Origin: RGIG464 sp045599585
GTDB taxonomy: Bacteria > Myxococcota_A > Bradymonadia > UBA4248
Direction: 5' to 3'
Length of the DNA stretch: 22,762 bases
Assembly: GCA_045599585.1 (NCBI GenBank)
Contig: JAZRWH010000169.1
Location: forward strand, 1 to 22,762
Below, piece after piece: positions 1 through 8,516 of this stretch (position 1 is the stretch's first letter; every line of letters starts with the position of its first letter). Made by a program: the position numbers and the translations under genes. The notes under the pieces were generated by a model. It was not told where the DNA came from and did no database searches. It worked only from the letters and a program-made list of their open reading frames with translations.

Positions 1-133
1 TGTCCACCCCAAATAAACTCTTGCGTTAGGCTCATAAAAACTCCCATTGCCTAGTAACAAGGGATGCCCATCGTTTCAAGTGTCCATATCGGAGGGACGC
101 CCCTCAATTGGCGTGTCCGATTTTAAGGGGACA
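1..133. mobile_element. possible insertion-sequence terminal fragment
   Basis: The first five bases are TGTCC, and the sequence GGGGACA at 127-133 reads TGTCCCC on the other strand, so the stretch is flanked by short inverted TGTCC ends. More TGTCC copies occur near 80 and 115. No transposase reading frame is present. The left edge coincides with the window start, so the element may extend further or be only a remnant. This is a weak call based on end-like repeats only. Confidence 0.2.
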
Positions 134-154
134 GTTTAGTCATGAGCTGTCAAG

Positions 155-197
155 CCGGCGGTGGTGGAGGCGGGGGCGGGGCCCAATTTTTGGGCCC
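155..197. repeat. G-rich tract followed by a perfect 8-bp hairpin
   Basis: A run of closely spaced G doublets to quintuplets (155-181) leads into the hairpin GGGCCCAA, loop TTT, TTGGGCCC (179-197). The base composition is quite unlike the AT-rich surroundings. The G-rich strand could form a quadruplex in principle. No gene is seen around it; a 69-codon GTG frame at 161-370 has no ribosome site and no recognisable protein character. Confidence 0.4.
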
Positions 198-373
198 GAC
201 CTGTTGCTAGCTTGATCACAAACAAGCATATTATATTTATAACTTCAATTTTTCTTACTCCAACCCATAAAAAGATATCTTTTGGCCTTGCAATGAGAGT
301 GGCGTATGGATTCGCAAACTCAAATAGCTATTGGATCTCTCCGCAAGTGAACGCTCGACGTATTGACTGAGCG

Positions 374-390
374 CGCGTGCAAAGCACGCG
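374..390. repeat. small perfect hairpin
   Basis: CGCGTGC, loop AAA, GCACGCG forms a 7-bp perfect stem in the gap before the terminator of the large activase gene. No function is assigned. Confidence 0.4.
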
Positions 391-414
391 TGCAAAGGAA
401 AAGGAGAGCGTATT

Positions 415-443
415 CTGCCGTATTGCCGAAGGCAATAGGCAGA
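415..443 (+). repeat. short-form bulged-G hairpin repeat
   Basis: The arms are TCTGCC, an unpaired G, TATTGCC, loop GAA, GGCAATA, GGCAGA. This has the same design as the other intergenic hairpins of the window (13345-13372 and the long copies at 7944, 9589, 11742 and 21723): outer stem, one bulged G, then a stem whose first three pairs are TAT/ATA. It sits in tandem with another short copy at 446-474. Confidence 0.6.
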
Positions 444-474
444 AAAACCGCCGTATCGTTAGATAGGCGGTTTA
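441..474 (-). terminator. intrinsic terminator of the large activase gene, built from a bulged-G hairpin
   Basis: On the plus strand the arms are AACCGCC, bulged G, TATC, loop GTTA, GATA, GGCGGTT (446-474). Read on the minus strand, the hairpin ends in GGCGGTTTTT, so it follows the stop codon of the 491-4774 gene by about 17 bases and has the T-run of a Rho-independent terminator. It shares the TAT/ATA-with-bulge design of the other repeats, so a member of the repeat family seems to serve as a terminator here. Confidence 0.7.
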
Positions 475-490
475 CATAAAAATGACAAAA

Positions 491-3400
491 CTAAGCGCGT
501 TGTTGTGAATCTGCTGCCAATGTAAGGCGTTCAATAGGAACGACATCAGCTTCTTTTTGCATATTTTGGAAAGCGACGCTCAACATTAATTTGATGCGAT
601 TCAACTGATTGACTTCACTTGCACCCGGATCATAATCGATAGGAGCTATATTAGCCATGGGATGGAGCTCGCGAATCTTTTTGATCATACCTTTGCCCGT
701 GACGTGATTTGGTAAACAAGCAAAGGGCTGGAGGCACAAAATATTAGACACCCCGCTATGTATAAGTTCAAGCATCTCGCCAGTCAGGAACCAGCCCTCG
801 CCAGTCGTATTACCGAGCTGCAAAATCGGAGAGGTCATTTTAGCGAGTGCTTCAATGGACATCGGCGCTTCGAAGCGCTTGCTAGCATTGAGAGCTTTAT
901 AGAGCGGATGCTGGAAATACTCGAGCATATTGATCAAAGTTCGGCCAACGATAGCAGATTTTAGCGACATTGAGAGCTTTTCGTAATTAAATCCAGTGTC
1001 ATACATTGAGTAGAGGAAGAAGCCCAAGAGATCAGGAACGACAGCTTCCGCACCTTCAGCTTCTAATACATCAACGATATTATTATTTGCCCCTGGATGA
1101 TATTTTACGAGGATCTCTCCAACGACACCTACGCGCGGACGACGCTCATTCGTAATTTCCAATGCATCAAATTCTTTTACAATTTGCTCGCAATTTGAAG
1201 AGAATTCTTTGAAATTCATACGTTCGAGCGCATCACAGCAAATCTGATTCCACTTTTCGTAAAGAGCGTTTGCAGAGCCTTTAACTTTTTCGTAAGGTCG
1301 GACACGATAGAGGCATCGCATCAATGCATCACCGTAAATAAAACTCTGAATCGTGCGCTTCACGAGCGGCATTTCGAAAGAGAAACCGGGGTGTTTTTCG
1401 AACCCCTGAACAGAGAGTGGCACAACAGGAACGTAACTTAGATTCGCTTCTTTAAGCGCTTTTCTAATAAAAGCAACATAGTTTGTCGCACGGCATCCGC
1501 CCCCCGTCTGAGTACAAAAGACGGCCGTTGTATGCGGATCGAAGTCACCACTTTTGAGAGCATGAATAATCTGTCCTGTCGTAATGATCGAAGGATAGCA
1601 AGCGTCATTATTCACGTATTTAAGTCCTTCTTCGATTGCTCTTCGATCATCACCGCCTAACACAACGAAATTATAGCCGCTCAATCTAAATGCTTTTTCG
1701 AGCAGTCTAAAGTGAATGGGACTCATCTGAGGCGCAATGACATTGTATGTTTTACGCATTTGACGCGTAAAAGAAACATGTGGATAGAGATTTTTAGGCT
1801 CTGCGGCAGGCAATGCTTTGCGTTTACGCTCTTCAAGAGCGGCAATGAGTGATCGCACACGAATACGTGCTGCGCCGATATTATTGCCCTCATCTATCTT
1901 TAGCGTCGTATATATTTTGCCGTAATTTTGAATGATCTCCATCACCTGATCCGTCGTAACGGCATCCAACCCGCAACCAAAACTATTGAGTTGAATAAAC
2001 TCAAGATTAGGCGTGTGTGCAGCGAATCGCGCTGCAGCATAGAGGCGTGAATGGTAGGCCCACTGGTCAAACACACGAAGCTTTTCGCCAGTGTCACCAC
2101 GATGTGCGACGCTGTCTTCTGTAAACACGGCAATTCCGAAGCCAGCTATCATTTCTGGAATACCATGATTAATTTCGCGATCGACGTGATAGGGACGACC
2201 ACCCAAAACAATCCCTCGACAATGATGCTGACGCATGTAATCCAACGCATCGTCAGCAGCGTGACGAATATCAGCCTTGTAACGATCATACTCGGCGTAC
2301 GCTTCCGTCACAGCATCTCTAATTTCACGACGCGTAACATTATAGTCTTTTGAAAATACGTCGTACAATCGATCGGGAAGTGATTTGCGTGCATCGAGAT
2401 TGAGGAACGGATTTTTAAAGACAATCCCACACTCCTTGAGAGCATCGACATTATTCTTAATCACTTCAGGGTAAGAAGTAACGATCGGACAATTAAAATG
2501 ATTATTTGCCGATTCGAATTCTTTTTGTTCATACGCGACGCACGGATAGAATATGAAATTAGGCTTATGATTGATCAACCATTGTATATGTCCGTGAACG
2601 AGTTTAGCAGGATAACAGGCCGACTCCGAAGGAATTGTTTCGATACCCAATTCGTAAACTGCTTTTGAGGACTGCGGAGATAGTACAACCTTAAAACCTA
2701 GTTTTGTAAAAAACGTGTGCCAGAAAGGATAGTTTTCGTAAATGTTAAGGACACGCGGAATACCGACAGTGCCTCGTTTTGCCTCATTTTCGGCAAGCGG
2801 CGCGTACGAAAAAGTCCTTTTATGCTTATAATTAGATAAGTTCGGAATATCTGTCTGTTTTGAAATTCCCAAAGGACGTTCGCAACGGTTGCCTGTCACA
2901 AAACGCGATCCATCCGCAAAAGCATTGATTGTGAGTAAGCAATGGTTGCCACAGCCTTGGCAACGCGTCATACTGATTTTGTTCTTAAAACTAGCGAGCG
3001 ATTTAGCGGAACTAATCGTGCTGATGTGTTCTGAAGAGGTGCAACGTTCTTGAGCAATGATTGCCGAACCAAAAGCCCCCATGAGACCGGCGATATCCGG
3101 CCTCACAGCTTTCAAACCAGAAACACGTTCAAATGCTCTCAAAATTGCATCATTGTGAAAAGCACCACCCTGCACAATAATTTTGCGACCAATCGAATCT
3201 GGATTACGCAGTTTTATAACTTTATAGAGTGCATTTTTAATAACTGAATAAGACAATCCCGCTGAAATATCACCGACGGAGGCACCCTCTTTTTGGGCTT
3301 GTTTGACACGTGAGTTCATAAAAACGGTACAACGTGTACCGAGATCCACGGGACTAGGTGCCAAAAGAGCTTCTTGAGCAAATGTCTTAGCTGTATGTCC

Positions 3401-4774
3401 AAGACCTTTTGCAAACGTTTCGATGAACGAGCCACAGCCGGACGAGCATGCCTCATTGAGCATAATGCTTTCAATGACGCCGTTTCGAAGGACCATGCAC
3501 TTCATATCCTGTCCACCGATATCTAAGATAAACTCAACACCCGGCAAAAAATAATCCGCTGCTTTGTAATGGGCAATTGTCTCAATTTCGCCCAGATCTA
3601 CATTGAGCGCTTTTTGAATAAGGCCTTCGCCGTACCCAGTGACACAAGCATTTGCCAATGTAGCAGAAGCAGGTATTTTGGCATAAAGGTCACGCAAAAT
3701 TTCAATTGTCTTATCAAGCGGCTTACCCTCATTACTACCATAATACGAAAAGAGAATTTCTCTATCTTCGCCGATGAGGACAACTTTACTCGTTGTCGAT
3801 CCAGCATCGATACCCAAAAAGACTCTACCGCTGTAATGCTCAAGCGAAGCACGTTTTGCACACGCGTTATGTTCCGCTAAAAATTCCGCGTACTCTGATT
3901 CATTTTTGAACAAGGGCTCAAGTCGACTGACTTCGCTTATACTCTCATTACCGCATCGGTTCATGCGTTCGAGCAAATCCTCAAACGTATGCGACATATT
4001 ATCCATAGAGAGACGCGCTGCGCCCATGGCTACGAACAGATTTGCATTTTGAGGAAAGAGCACATTCTCAGGCGTTAGTTTGAGGGTTTCAATAAAACGC
4101 TCTCGAAGTGCCGAGAGAAAGTGGAGTGGTCCACCTAAAAAAGCAACCTTACCGCGAATAGGGTGACCACAAGCGAGTACGCTGACGGTCTGATTCACAA
4201 CAGCTTGTAAAATACTCGCAGCAATATCTTCGTGACGTGCGCCCTCGTTGAGCAGCGGTTGAATATCTGTTTTAGCAAAAACGCCGCAGCGAGCTGCGAT
4301 CGGATAAATCATGGTATGCTTAAGCGCTAAAGCGTTTAGACCATCGGCATCAGTATCGAGCAACGTCGCCATTTGATCGATAAAAGCACCTGTTCCACCA
4401 GCACAAGTTCCATTCATACGTTGATCAAGTGAGCCGCCGAAGAAAGTAATTTTTGCATCTTCTCCGCCAAGTTCGATCGCAACATCTGTTTCGGGCAAAA
4501 ATTCCGTTACTGCGCGGCTCGACGCAATGACTTCTTGGCAAAACGGAAGATCTAAGCGTTCGGCAAGCCCCATACCTGCGCTTCCCGTAATGCTAATCGT
4601 CATTTCAGGTTGATGAAGTTCAGCACCAATCTCTCTGAAAATTGTAAAGACGGCTTTTCGTATATCAGAAAAATGGCGGCGATAAGTTGAATAAACGATA
4701 TTCTCGCAATTATCTTCTACAACGGCTTTTACAGTTGTAGAACCCACATCTAAACCAACGTGATATATTGTCAT
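491..4774 (-). CDS. giant 2-hydroxyacyl-CoA dehydratase activator-type protein (two BadF/HgdC ATPase domains plus DUF2229-like and dehydratase-like regions)
   Basis: This 1427-residue protein has two ASKHA-type ATPase modules of the BadF/BadG/BcrA/HgdC family. Module 1 (about 1-260) shows DVGSTT, ELGGEDAK, a GTCAGGTG loop and FLGGP; module 2 (about 318-575) shows DAGSTT, DIGGQD and QGGAF. A Cys cluster follows (C605, C608, C612, C631). A DUF2229-like region then begins near 670 (ESACYPAK), and a region resembling the HgdA/HgdB dehydratase fold follows (NNDACYPS near 1056, CTQTGGGC near 1087). Such activators use ATP to drive an electron from a [4Fe-4S] cluster into a radical dehydratase. Module 1 keeps both cluster-type cysteines (C163, C202), whereas module 2 keeps only the first (C482). 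The start ATG has AAGG seven bases upstream. The true substrate of these long fusions is unknown, and no separate dehydratase subunits are in the window. Confidence 0.9.
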   Translation of the reverse strand: MTIYHVGLDVGSTTVKAVVEDNCENIVYSTYRRHFSDIRKAVFTIFREIGAELHQPEMTISITGSAGMGLAERLDLPFCQEVIASSRAVTEFLPETDVAIELGGEDAKITFFGGSLDQRMNGTCAGGTGAFIDQMATLLDTDADGLNALALKHTMIYPIAARCGVFAKTDIQPLLNEGARHEDIAASILQAVVNQTVSVLACGHPIRGKVAFLGGPLHFLSALRERFIETLKLTPENVLFPQNANLFVAMGAARLSMDNMSHTFEDLLERMNRCGNESISEVSRLEPLFKNESEYAEFLAEHNACAKRASLEHYSGRVFLGIDAGSTTSKVVLIGEDREILFSYYGSNEGKPLDKTIEILRDLYAKIPASATLANACVTGYGEGLIQKALNVDLGEIETIAHYKAADYFLPGVEFILDIGGQDMKCMVLRNGVIESIMLNEACSSGCGSFIETFAKGLGHTAKTFAQEALLAPSPVDLGTRCTVFMNSRVKQAQKEGASVGDISAGLSYSVIKNALYKVIKLRNPDSIGRKIIVQGGAFHNDAILRAFERVSGLKAVRPDIAGLMGAFGSAIIAQERCTSSEHISTISSAKSLASFKNKISMTRCQGCGNHCLLTINAFADGSRFVTGNRCERPLGISKQTDIPNLSNYKHKRTFSYAPLAENEAKRGTVGIPRVLNIYENYPFWHTFFTKLGFKVVLSPQSSKAVYELGIETIPSESACYPAKLVHGHIQWLINHKPNFIFYPCVAYEQKEFESANNHFNCPIVTSYPEVIKNNVDALKECGIVFKNPFLNLDARKSLPDRLYDVFSKDYNVTRREIRDAVTEAYAEYDRYKADIRHAADDALDYMRQHHCRGIVLGGRPYHVDREINHGIPEMIAGFGIAVFTEDSVAHRGDTGEKLRVFDQWAYHSRLYAAARFAAHTPNLEFIQLNSFGCGLDAVTTDQVMEIIQNYGKIYTTLKIDEGNNIGAARIRVRSLIAALEERKRKALPAAEPKNLYPHVSFTRQMRKTYNVIAPQMSPIHFRLLEKAFRLSGYNFVVLGGDDRRAIEEGLKYVNNDACYPSIITTGQIIHALKSGDFDPHTTAVFCTQTGGGCRATNYVAFIRKALKEANLSYVPVVPLSVQGFEKHPGFSFEMPLVKRTIQSFIYGDALMRCLYRVRPYEKVKGSANALYEKWNQICCDALERMNFKEFSSNCEQIVKEFDALEITNERRPRVGVVGEILVKYHPGANNNIVDVLEAEGAEAVVPDLLGFFLYSMYDTGFNYEKLSMSLKSAIVGRTLINMLEYFQHPLYKALNASKRFEAPMSIEALAKMTSPILQLGNTTGEGWFLTGEMLELIHSGVSNILCLQPFACLPNHVTGKGMIKKIRELHPMANIAPIDYDPGASEVNQLNRIKLMLSVAFQNMQKEADVVPIERLTLAADSQQRA

Positions 4775-5158
4775 AGGTAGCCTTCTAACTAGCGATATCT
4801 ATTTTGCAATTATAAAGTATGGCGCAAATTATATTTTCTATACGCCAACAACGATCGTACCGCATCCTATTTAACAGCGGTAACCGGCATACGTTCAGCA
4901 TTACCCGAGACACAATATGCCACGATCCAACAAACGCACACACAGGCTCTTTTATTCAAATGTAGTTATTTTTCCTACACCCGTCGATCGCATTAGTTAT
5001 ATTATAATTATAATTAGTTCATCATATTGAGCATAAAGGCTTACAAATTACAGCAAAAAGCATGTCGAAAAAGGCCAATATCATCTTACAACAAGCATAA
5101 TACGATTAACGTATCGGCATTTTAAATCAATCGAGATAAAATATGTAAGATTATTGCA
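4775..5158. other. 384-bp AT-rich intergenic region, no gene seen
   Basis: This gap separates holA from the downstream activase gene, both on the minus strand. The part near 4990-5060 is very AT-rich. Two minus-strand TATAAT hexamers lie upstream of the activase start (one at 4809-4814), but neither has a convincing -35 partner, so I assign no promoter. No open frame, RNA gene or clear terminator was recognised. Confidence 0.5.
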
Positions 5159-6286
5159 CTATGCTCGGGTTACAGGAATCATTTTCATCAGCACACGAGA
5201 GAGCACAAGATCTTTAGGAATCGATGAAGACTTGAGCGCCAAATCAGTCTCGTAACAAGCACGATGTAGCATTTTAAGCTCTGCCAGCGAGTATAATTTT
5301 GAACCGCTACGACAATTCTTGAACTGATCCATCCAGACCTGAAGTCCCATTTCGGAGGCAATACTTTCATCCGATCGACCCTGTTCTGCGAACAATTTGA
5401 ACTGCAAGAGCTGGCTGACGGGGCGGATAATGGCAGAATTGACCATTACCATTTGTTCAATTTTCATCTGATCACTCAAAATATCGAGCAATTTGAGCAT
5501 TCCAACACAATCCCGTCGAAAGATACACGTTGAAAGCTCTGTTGTTCTCCGTTCACGGATATCTGCGATATGCGTATCAATTATCTCTTGAGTGACTGGC
5601 TTACCCGCCTCAACAATAAGAGCCAGTTTTTCAAGTGAACGCGTAATCAAAGCTCGGTTAGCCCCCAAAAACTCAGCCATCATCATGACAGCGCCATGAT
5701 CAAATTTGAGATTGTAGTTAGGCGCTTCCGAAATAATATAATCCTGAACAGCTTTGAGTTTATCTTCATCCTTCCAAAGACCAGCACCTAAAGAAGTGCA
5801 ATTGGCACTCCGTACGGAGGAACGAATATCCATCCAAGCTTTTTTCGTCATATTAGGCTTTTTATGAAAATCAGAATCCTGTGTCACATTTACACAAATA
5901 ACGAGATGTGCACGCACAGGAGATTTTACATAATCAAGAAGACGATCGAGATCTGTTTTGGATGTATTCTTTTTGTCAGAGGCAGACTCTCTCTTGTCTA
6001 ACTTTTCTGCTTCACGATAAATGATGAGCTTTGTCCCTCCAAAGAGGGAGACATTGCGTACGGCGTCTAAAACCGACGAAAGCGGCGTATCACTCGCGTG
6101 GTACTGTTCATAGTTTAATTTGTCTGGAGCCTTATCACCAAATCGGCGTTTTACAACAGCTTGCACAAGCTGTTCGATTCTAAAATGGTCTTCACCATAA
6201 AACAAATAGACGCGTTCTAACGGATCTGAACTTGTCAAATGAGCAAGCATACTGGGAAATTCGTCCTGTTCCTTCGCCTTTGCCAT
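5159..6286 (-). CDS. holA: DNA polymerase III subunit delta
   Basis: This is the delta subunit of the clamp-loader complex, which opens the beta sliding clamp so that it can be placed on primed DNA. The protein begins MAKAKEQDEF and carries the typical N-terminal region: VYLFYGEDHFRIEQLV early on, then a Walker-like fold lacking catalytic residues, and the C-terminal helical collar domain. The frame is open to a TTG at 6331, but I prefer the ATG at 6286 because AGGGA lies about eight bases before it and the extra 15 residues look unrelated. The resulting 375 residues are somewhat longer than the usual 330-345. It follows recA on the same strand beyond a terminator, so it probably has its own promoter. 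Confidence 0.85.
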   Translation of the reverse strand: MAKAKEQDEFPSMLAHLTSSDPLERVYLFYGEDHFRIEQLVQAVVKRRFGDKAPDKLNYEQYHASDTPLSSVLDAVRNVSLFGGTKLIIYREAEKLDKRESASDKKNTSKTDLDRLLDYVKSPVRAHLVICVNVTQDSDFHKKPNMTKKAWMDIRSSVRSANCTSLGAGLWKDEDKLKAVQDYIISEAPNYNLKFDHGAVMMMAEFLGANRALITRSLEKLALIVEAGKPVTQEIIDTHIADIRERRTTELSTCIFRRDCVGMLKLLDILSDQMKIEQMVMVNSAIIRPVSQLLQFKLFAEQGRSDESIASEMGLQVWMDQFKNCRSGSKLYSLAELKMLHRACYETDLALKSSSIPKDLVLSRVLMKMIPVTRA

Positions 6287-6410
6287 AACACAGTTCCCTA
6301 AAACAAGATTGAATGAGATCGTATTCAACAATATCCGCTAAAACGGCAATCGAAACAAATCTAGAGTGCACTAGGCAAAAAGAAAAAATGCTCGATCGCT
6401 CCGCTAGCAA

Positions 6411-6457
6411 CAAAAAAGCAAATGCTGCACCTCCTTCGATGAGGGGGTACAGCATTC
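6411..6457 (-). terminator. intrinsic terminator of recA
   Basis: On the minus strand a long stem (AATGCTG, then ACC and CC steps, loop TCATCGA, with the complementary arm ending GCAGCATT) is followed by TGC and six T. It starts about 65 bases after the recA stop codon. The stem has two mismatches or wobbles. It should separate recA from holA transcription. Confidence 0.75.
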
Positions 6458-6520
6458 TGTATACCTAATTATATGTATCAAGGATCGATAGAAATATCCA
6501 TGGTATCATCAGATACGATG

Positions 6521-7636
6521 CTAAACCATGTCATCATCACCGATAGGAAGCATATCCTCAGCCTGATCCTCAGCATCGCCCGAAACCGCAACATCAGAAG
6601 GATCATCGCCTTCGCTCATGTGTTCACGGATCTGCGTTTCGATCGAATCCATGATCGCAGCATTGCTACGCAAGAACTCTTTGGAAGCTTCTCGACCGTT
6701 GCCGATGCGTTCTCCAGCATAAGAGTACCAGTTGCCGGACTTTTCAATAATATCATATTTCACGCCGAGATCGAGGATATCGCCTTCCTTGCTGATTCCC
6801 TTGCCGTAAAGGATATCCACTTCAACTTCTCTGAAGGGAGGGGCAACTTTGTTCTTAACAATTTTGATACGTGCTGTGTGGCCAATAGGCTCCGTACCCG
6901 CTTTAAGCACCATCGAACGGCGAACATCTAAACGAACAGAGGAATAGTACTTCAACGCGTTACCACCACTCGTCGTCTCGGGATTGCCATACATGACGCC
7001 AACTTTTGTTCGAAGCTGGTTAATGAAGACAAGCGCCGTTTTGCTCTTAGAGCACGAACCTGTAAGTTTGCGAAGTGCCTGACTCATAAGACGTGCCTGT
7101 AAACCAACATGCGCATCGCCCATTTCACCTTCAAGCTCAGCTTTAGGAACAAGTGCCGCAACAGAGTCGATGACAACAATATCGACGACATTCGTACTCA
7201 CAAGACGATCTGCTATTTCAAGCGCCTGTTCACCATAATCAGGCTGTGAAACCCAAAGGTTGTCAATATCAACACCTAGTCTGCGTGCATACTGAACATC
7301 CAAAGCATGTTCAGCATCAATAAAAGCTGCGGTGCCGCCGCGTTTTTGGCACTCGGCAATCGCATGAAGCGCTACCGTTGTTTTACCGCTTGCCTCAGGA
7401 CCATAAATTTCAATAATACGACCCCGAGGATAGCCACCGATGCCTAACGCAAAATCTAACGATAATGAACCGCTCGGAATCGTAGGAATCTTCACTTGTT
7501 CACTTGAACCAAGTCGCATGATCGATCCCTTGCCAAACTGCTTCTCAATTGCAAGAATTGCAGTTTCGATCGCCTTGTCTCGGCTCACCGCTGAATTATT
7601 TGCATCTGCTGCTGCACTCTTTTTCTCTTTTGCCAT
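6521..7636 (-). CDS. recA: recombinase RecA
   Basis: RecA is the ATP-dependent strand-exchange protein and co-protease for LexA in the SOS response. The 371-residue sequence shows the Walker A motif GPEASGKTT at 79-87, Walker B VVIDSVAAL near 154-162, the DNA-binding loop region around MGDAHVGLQARLMSQALRK, and loop L2 with NPETTSGGNALKYY. The C-terminal tail is strongly acidic, as usual for RecA. Its length is typical for a single-domain bacterial RecA. The ATG has the ribosome site GAGGAG eight bases upstream. No recX or lexA follows; holA does. The upstream region has a strong promoter overlapped by repeated GTTCAG, suggesting damage-inducible control. Confidence 0.98.
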   Translation of the reverse strand: MAKEKKSAAADANNSAVSRDKAIETAILAIEKQFGKGSIMRLGSSEQVKIPTIPSGSLSLDFALGIGGYPRGRIIEIYGPEASGKTTVALHAIAECQKRGGTAAFIDAEHALDVQYARRLGVDIDNLWVSQPDYGEQALEIADRLVSTNVVDIVVIDSVAALVPKAELEGEMGDAHVGLQARLMSQALRKLTGSCSKSKTALVFINQLRTKVGVMYGNPETTSGGNALKYYSSVRLDVRRSMVLKAGTEPIGHTARIKIVKNKVAPPFREVEVDILYGKGISKEGDILDLGVKYDIIEKSGNWYSYAGERIGNGREASKEFLRSNAAIMDSIETQIREHMSEGDDPSDVAVSGDAEDQAEDMLPIGDDDMV

Positions 7637-7694
7637 TGCTTTTACTCCTCATTCGGTGGCGACTGTGTTCCGTTCGCCTTAAATCGTACTCACA

Positions 7695-7759
7695 CTGAAC
7701 ATTCAGACCACTTGGCCTCAACTGAACCCGTTTCTACCTGAACATTTTAACCATGTCAA
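7695..7759 (-). promoter_or_regulatory. recA promoter with three GTTCAG repeats (LexA-type operator candidate)
   Basis: On the minus strand, TTGACA (7754-7759) and TAGAAA (7731-7736) are separated by exactly 17 bases, giving a good sigma-70 promoter. Three copies of GTTCAG (7738-7743, 7722-7727, 7695-7700) fall in the promoter spacer, near the expected start of transcription, and in the leader. The last is part of CTGAA-N2-TTCAG. GTTCAG is the core of the described Myxococcus LexA box, and the middle copy has the best-matching upstream half. LexA control is inferred, not shown. Confidence 0.6.
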
Positions 7760-7943
7760 CATGCACATTTATATTTTTGTAATTTTTACGATCGACCGCC
7801 CATCACATCCCCTAACAGGGCAGTTTTTTGGTTTTTGAACAATTTTTTTTCAAAAATCTAAAAATTCTGCTCCACGTTCACACGTTTCCGATACGTACTC
7901 CCTTTGTTCAGGTCTAAAAAGTGTTAAACGCTGCAAGGCAGAA
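7760..7943. other. recA upstream gap, no gene seen
   Basis: Between the recA promoter and the repeat at 7944 the sequence has homopolymer T and A runs (about 7816-7865) and no open frame or recognisable RNA. Both neighbouring genes are on the minus strand. Confidence 0.4.
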
Positions 7944-7998
7944 GGGGTAGCGGCGTATCGCGTAGCGATAGCCGCTCAGGGGGAAACCTCCCCCTCCC
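7944..7998 (+). repeat. long-form bulged-G hairpin repeat, copy A
   Basis: The sequence reads GGGG-TAGCGGC, bulged G, TATCGC, loop, GCGATA, GCCGCTCA, then a second hairpin GGGGGA with TCCCCC. Its core is identical to copy B at 9589-9642 in reverse orientation. It lies 15 bases beyond the stop of the cytochrome gene and may act in ending or protecting that transcript. Confidence 0.75.
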
Positions 7999-8012
7999 AC
8001 AAGGATTATGCC

Positions 8013-8480
8013 TTACTTCGCCCCACCAGCCTGGTCTTCATCATGCGCTTTGGCATAGGCTGATTGCAAATAGGCCAAGATATCAAAAATCTGAAATTTC
8101 GTCAGACGGCTGCTAAATCCACGCATCTGATCCAGACTTTTTTCTGCAGAATTCGCATTAAGTCCGTAATAAATGACGTAGTAATCACTCTCATTTTCTG
8201 GCGTAGTATTGTACGTCCCCACGAGCGGCGGACCTTTGCGATTGCTATGACAACTCGCGCAATACCGCTCATAAAGCAACGCACCAACCTGAGCATTAGG
8301 ATTCGGCTCTCGCTCATGATACGCACTATTATAATAAAGCTTTGAGCCAATAAATGCGCCCTGCCACATCGCCTGCGATACCTGCGCCAGCTGAACCGAA
8401 GCTCGAGAATCTGCGCTGGATCGACAGCTCAAAACGCATAGAGCCGCCATCGCTACAAAACACAGCACTCTTCTGTACAC
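8013..8480 (-). CDS. monohaem cytochrome c lipoprotein
   Basis: This 155-residue small c-type cytochrome is probably an electron carrier in the periplasm, anchored by lipid. A hydrophobic signal segment ends in VLSC with C19 as candidate lipidated cysteine. The haem motif CASCH is at 74-78, followed by GPPLVG, and M119 in MRGFSSRLT is the likely sixth ligand, just before the C-terminal helix IFDILAYLQ. This is the class I cytochrome pattern. Translation seems to start at a GTG, with GGAGG nine bases upstream. It lies 36 bases downstream of yicC on the same strand, so the two are probably cotranscribed. The redox partner is unknown. Confidence 0.85.
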   Translation of the reverse strand: MYRRVLCFVAMAALCVLSCRSSADSRASVQLAQVSQAMWQGAFIGSKLYYNSAYHEREPNPNAQVGALLYERYCASCHSNRKGPPLVGTYNTTPENESDYYVIYYGLNANSAEKSLDQMRGFSSRLTKFQIFDILAYLQSAYAKAHDEDQAGGAK

Positions 8481-8516
8481 GACTCTATGCCTCCAAAATT
8501 CAACAATTAATCTTAT

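Noticed and set aside
161..370. 69-codon frame starting with GTG in the first gap
   Set aside because: No ribosome site, starts inside the G-rich hairpin region, and the product has no recognisable domain or typical composition.
5159..6331. holA start at the TTG at 6331
   Set aside because: The ATG at 6286 has a better ribosome site and gives the usual N-terminus; the extra 15 residues are unrelated.
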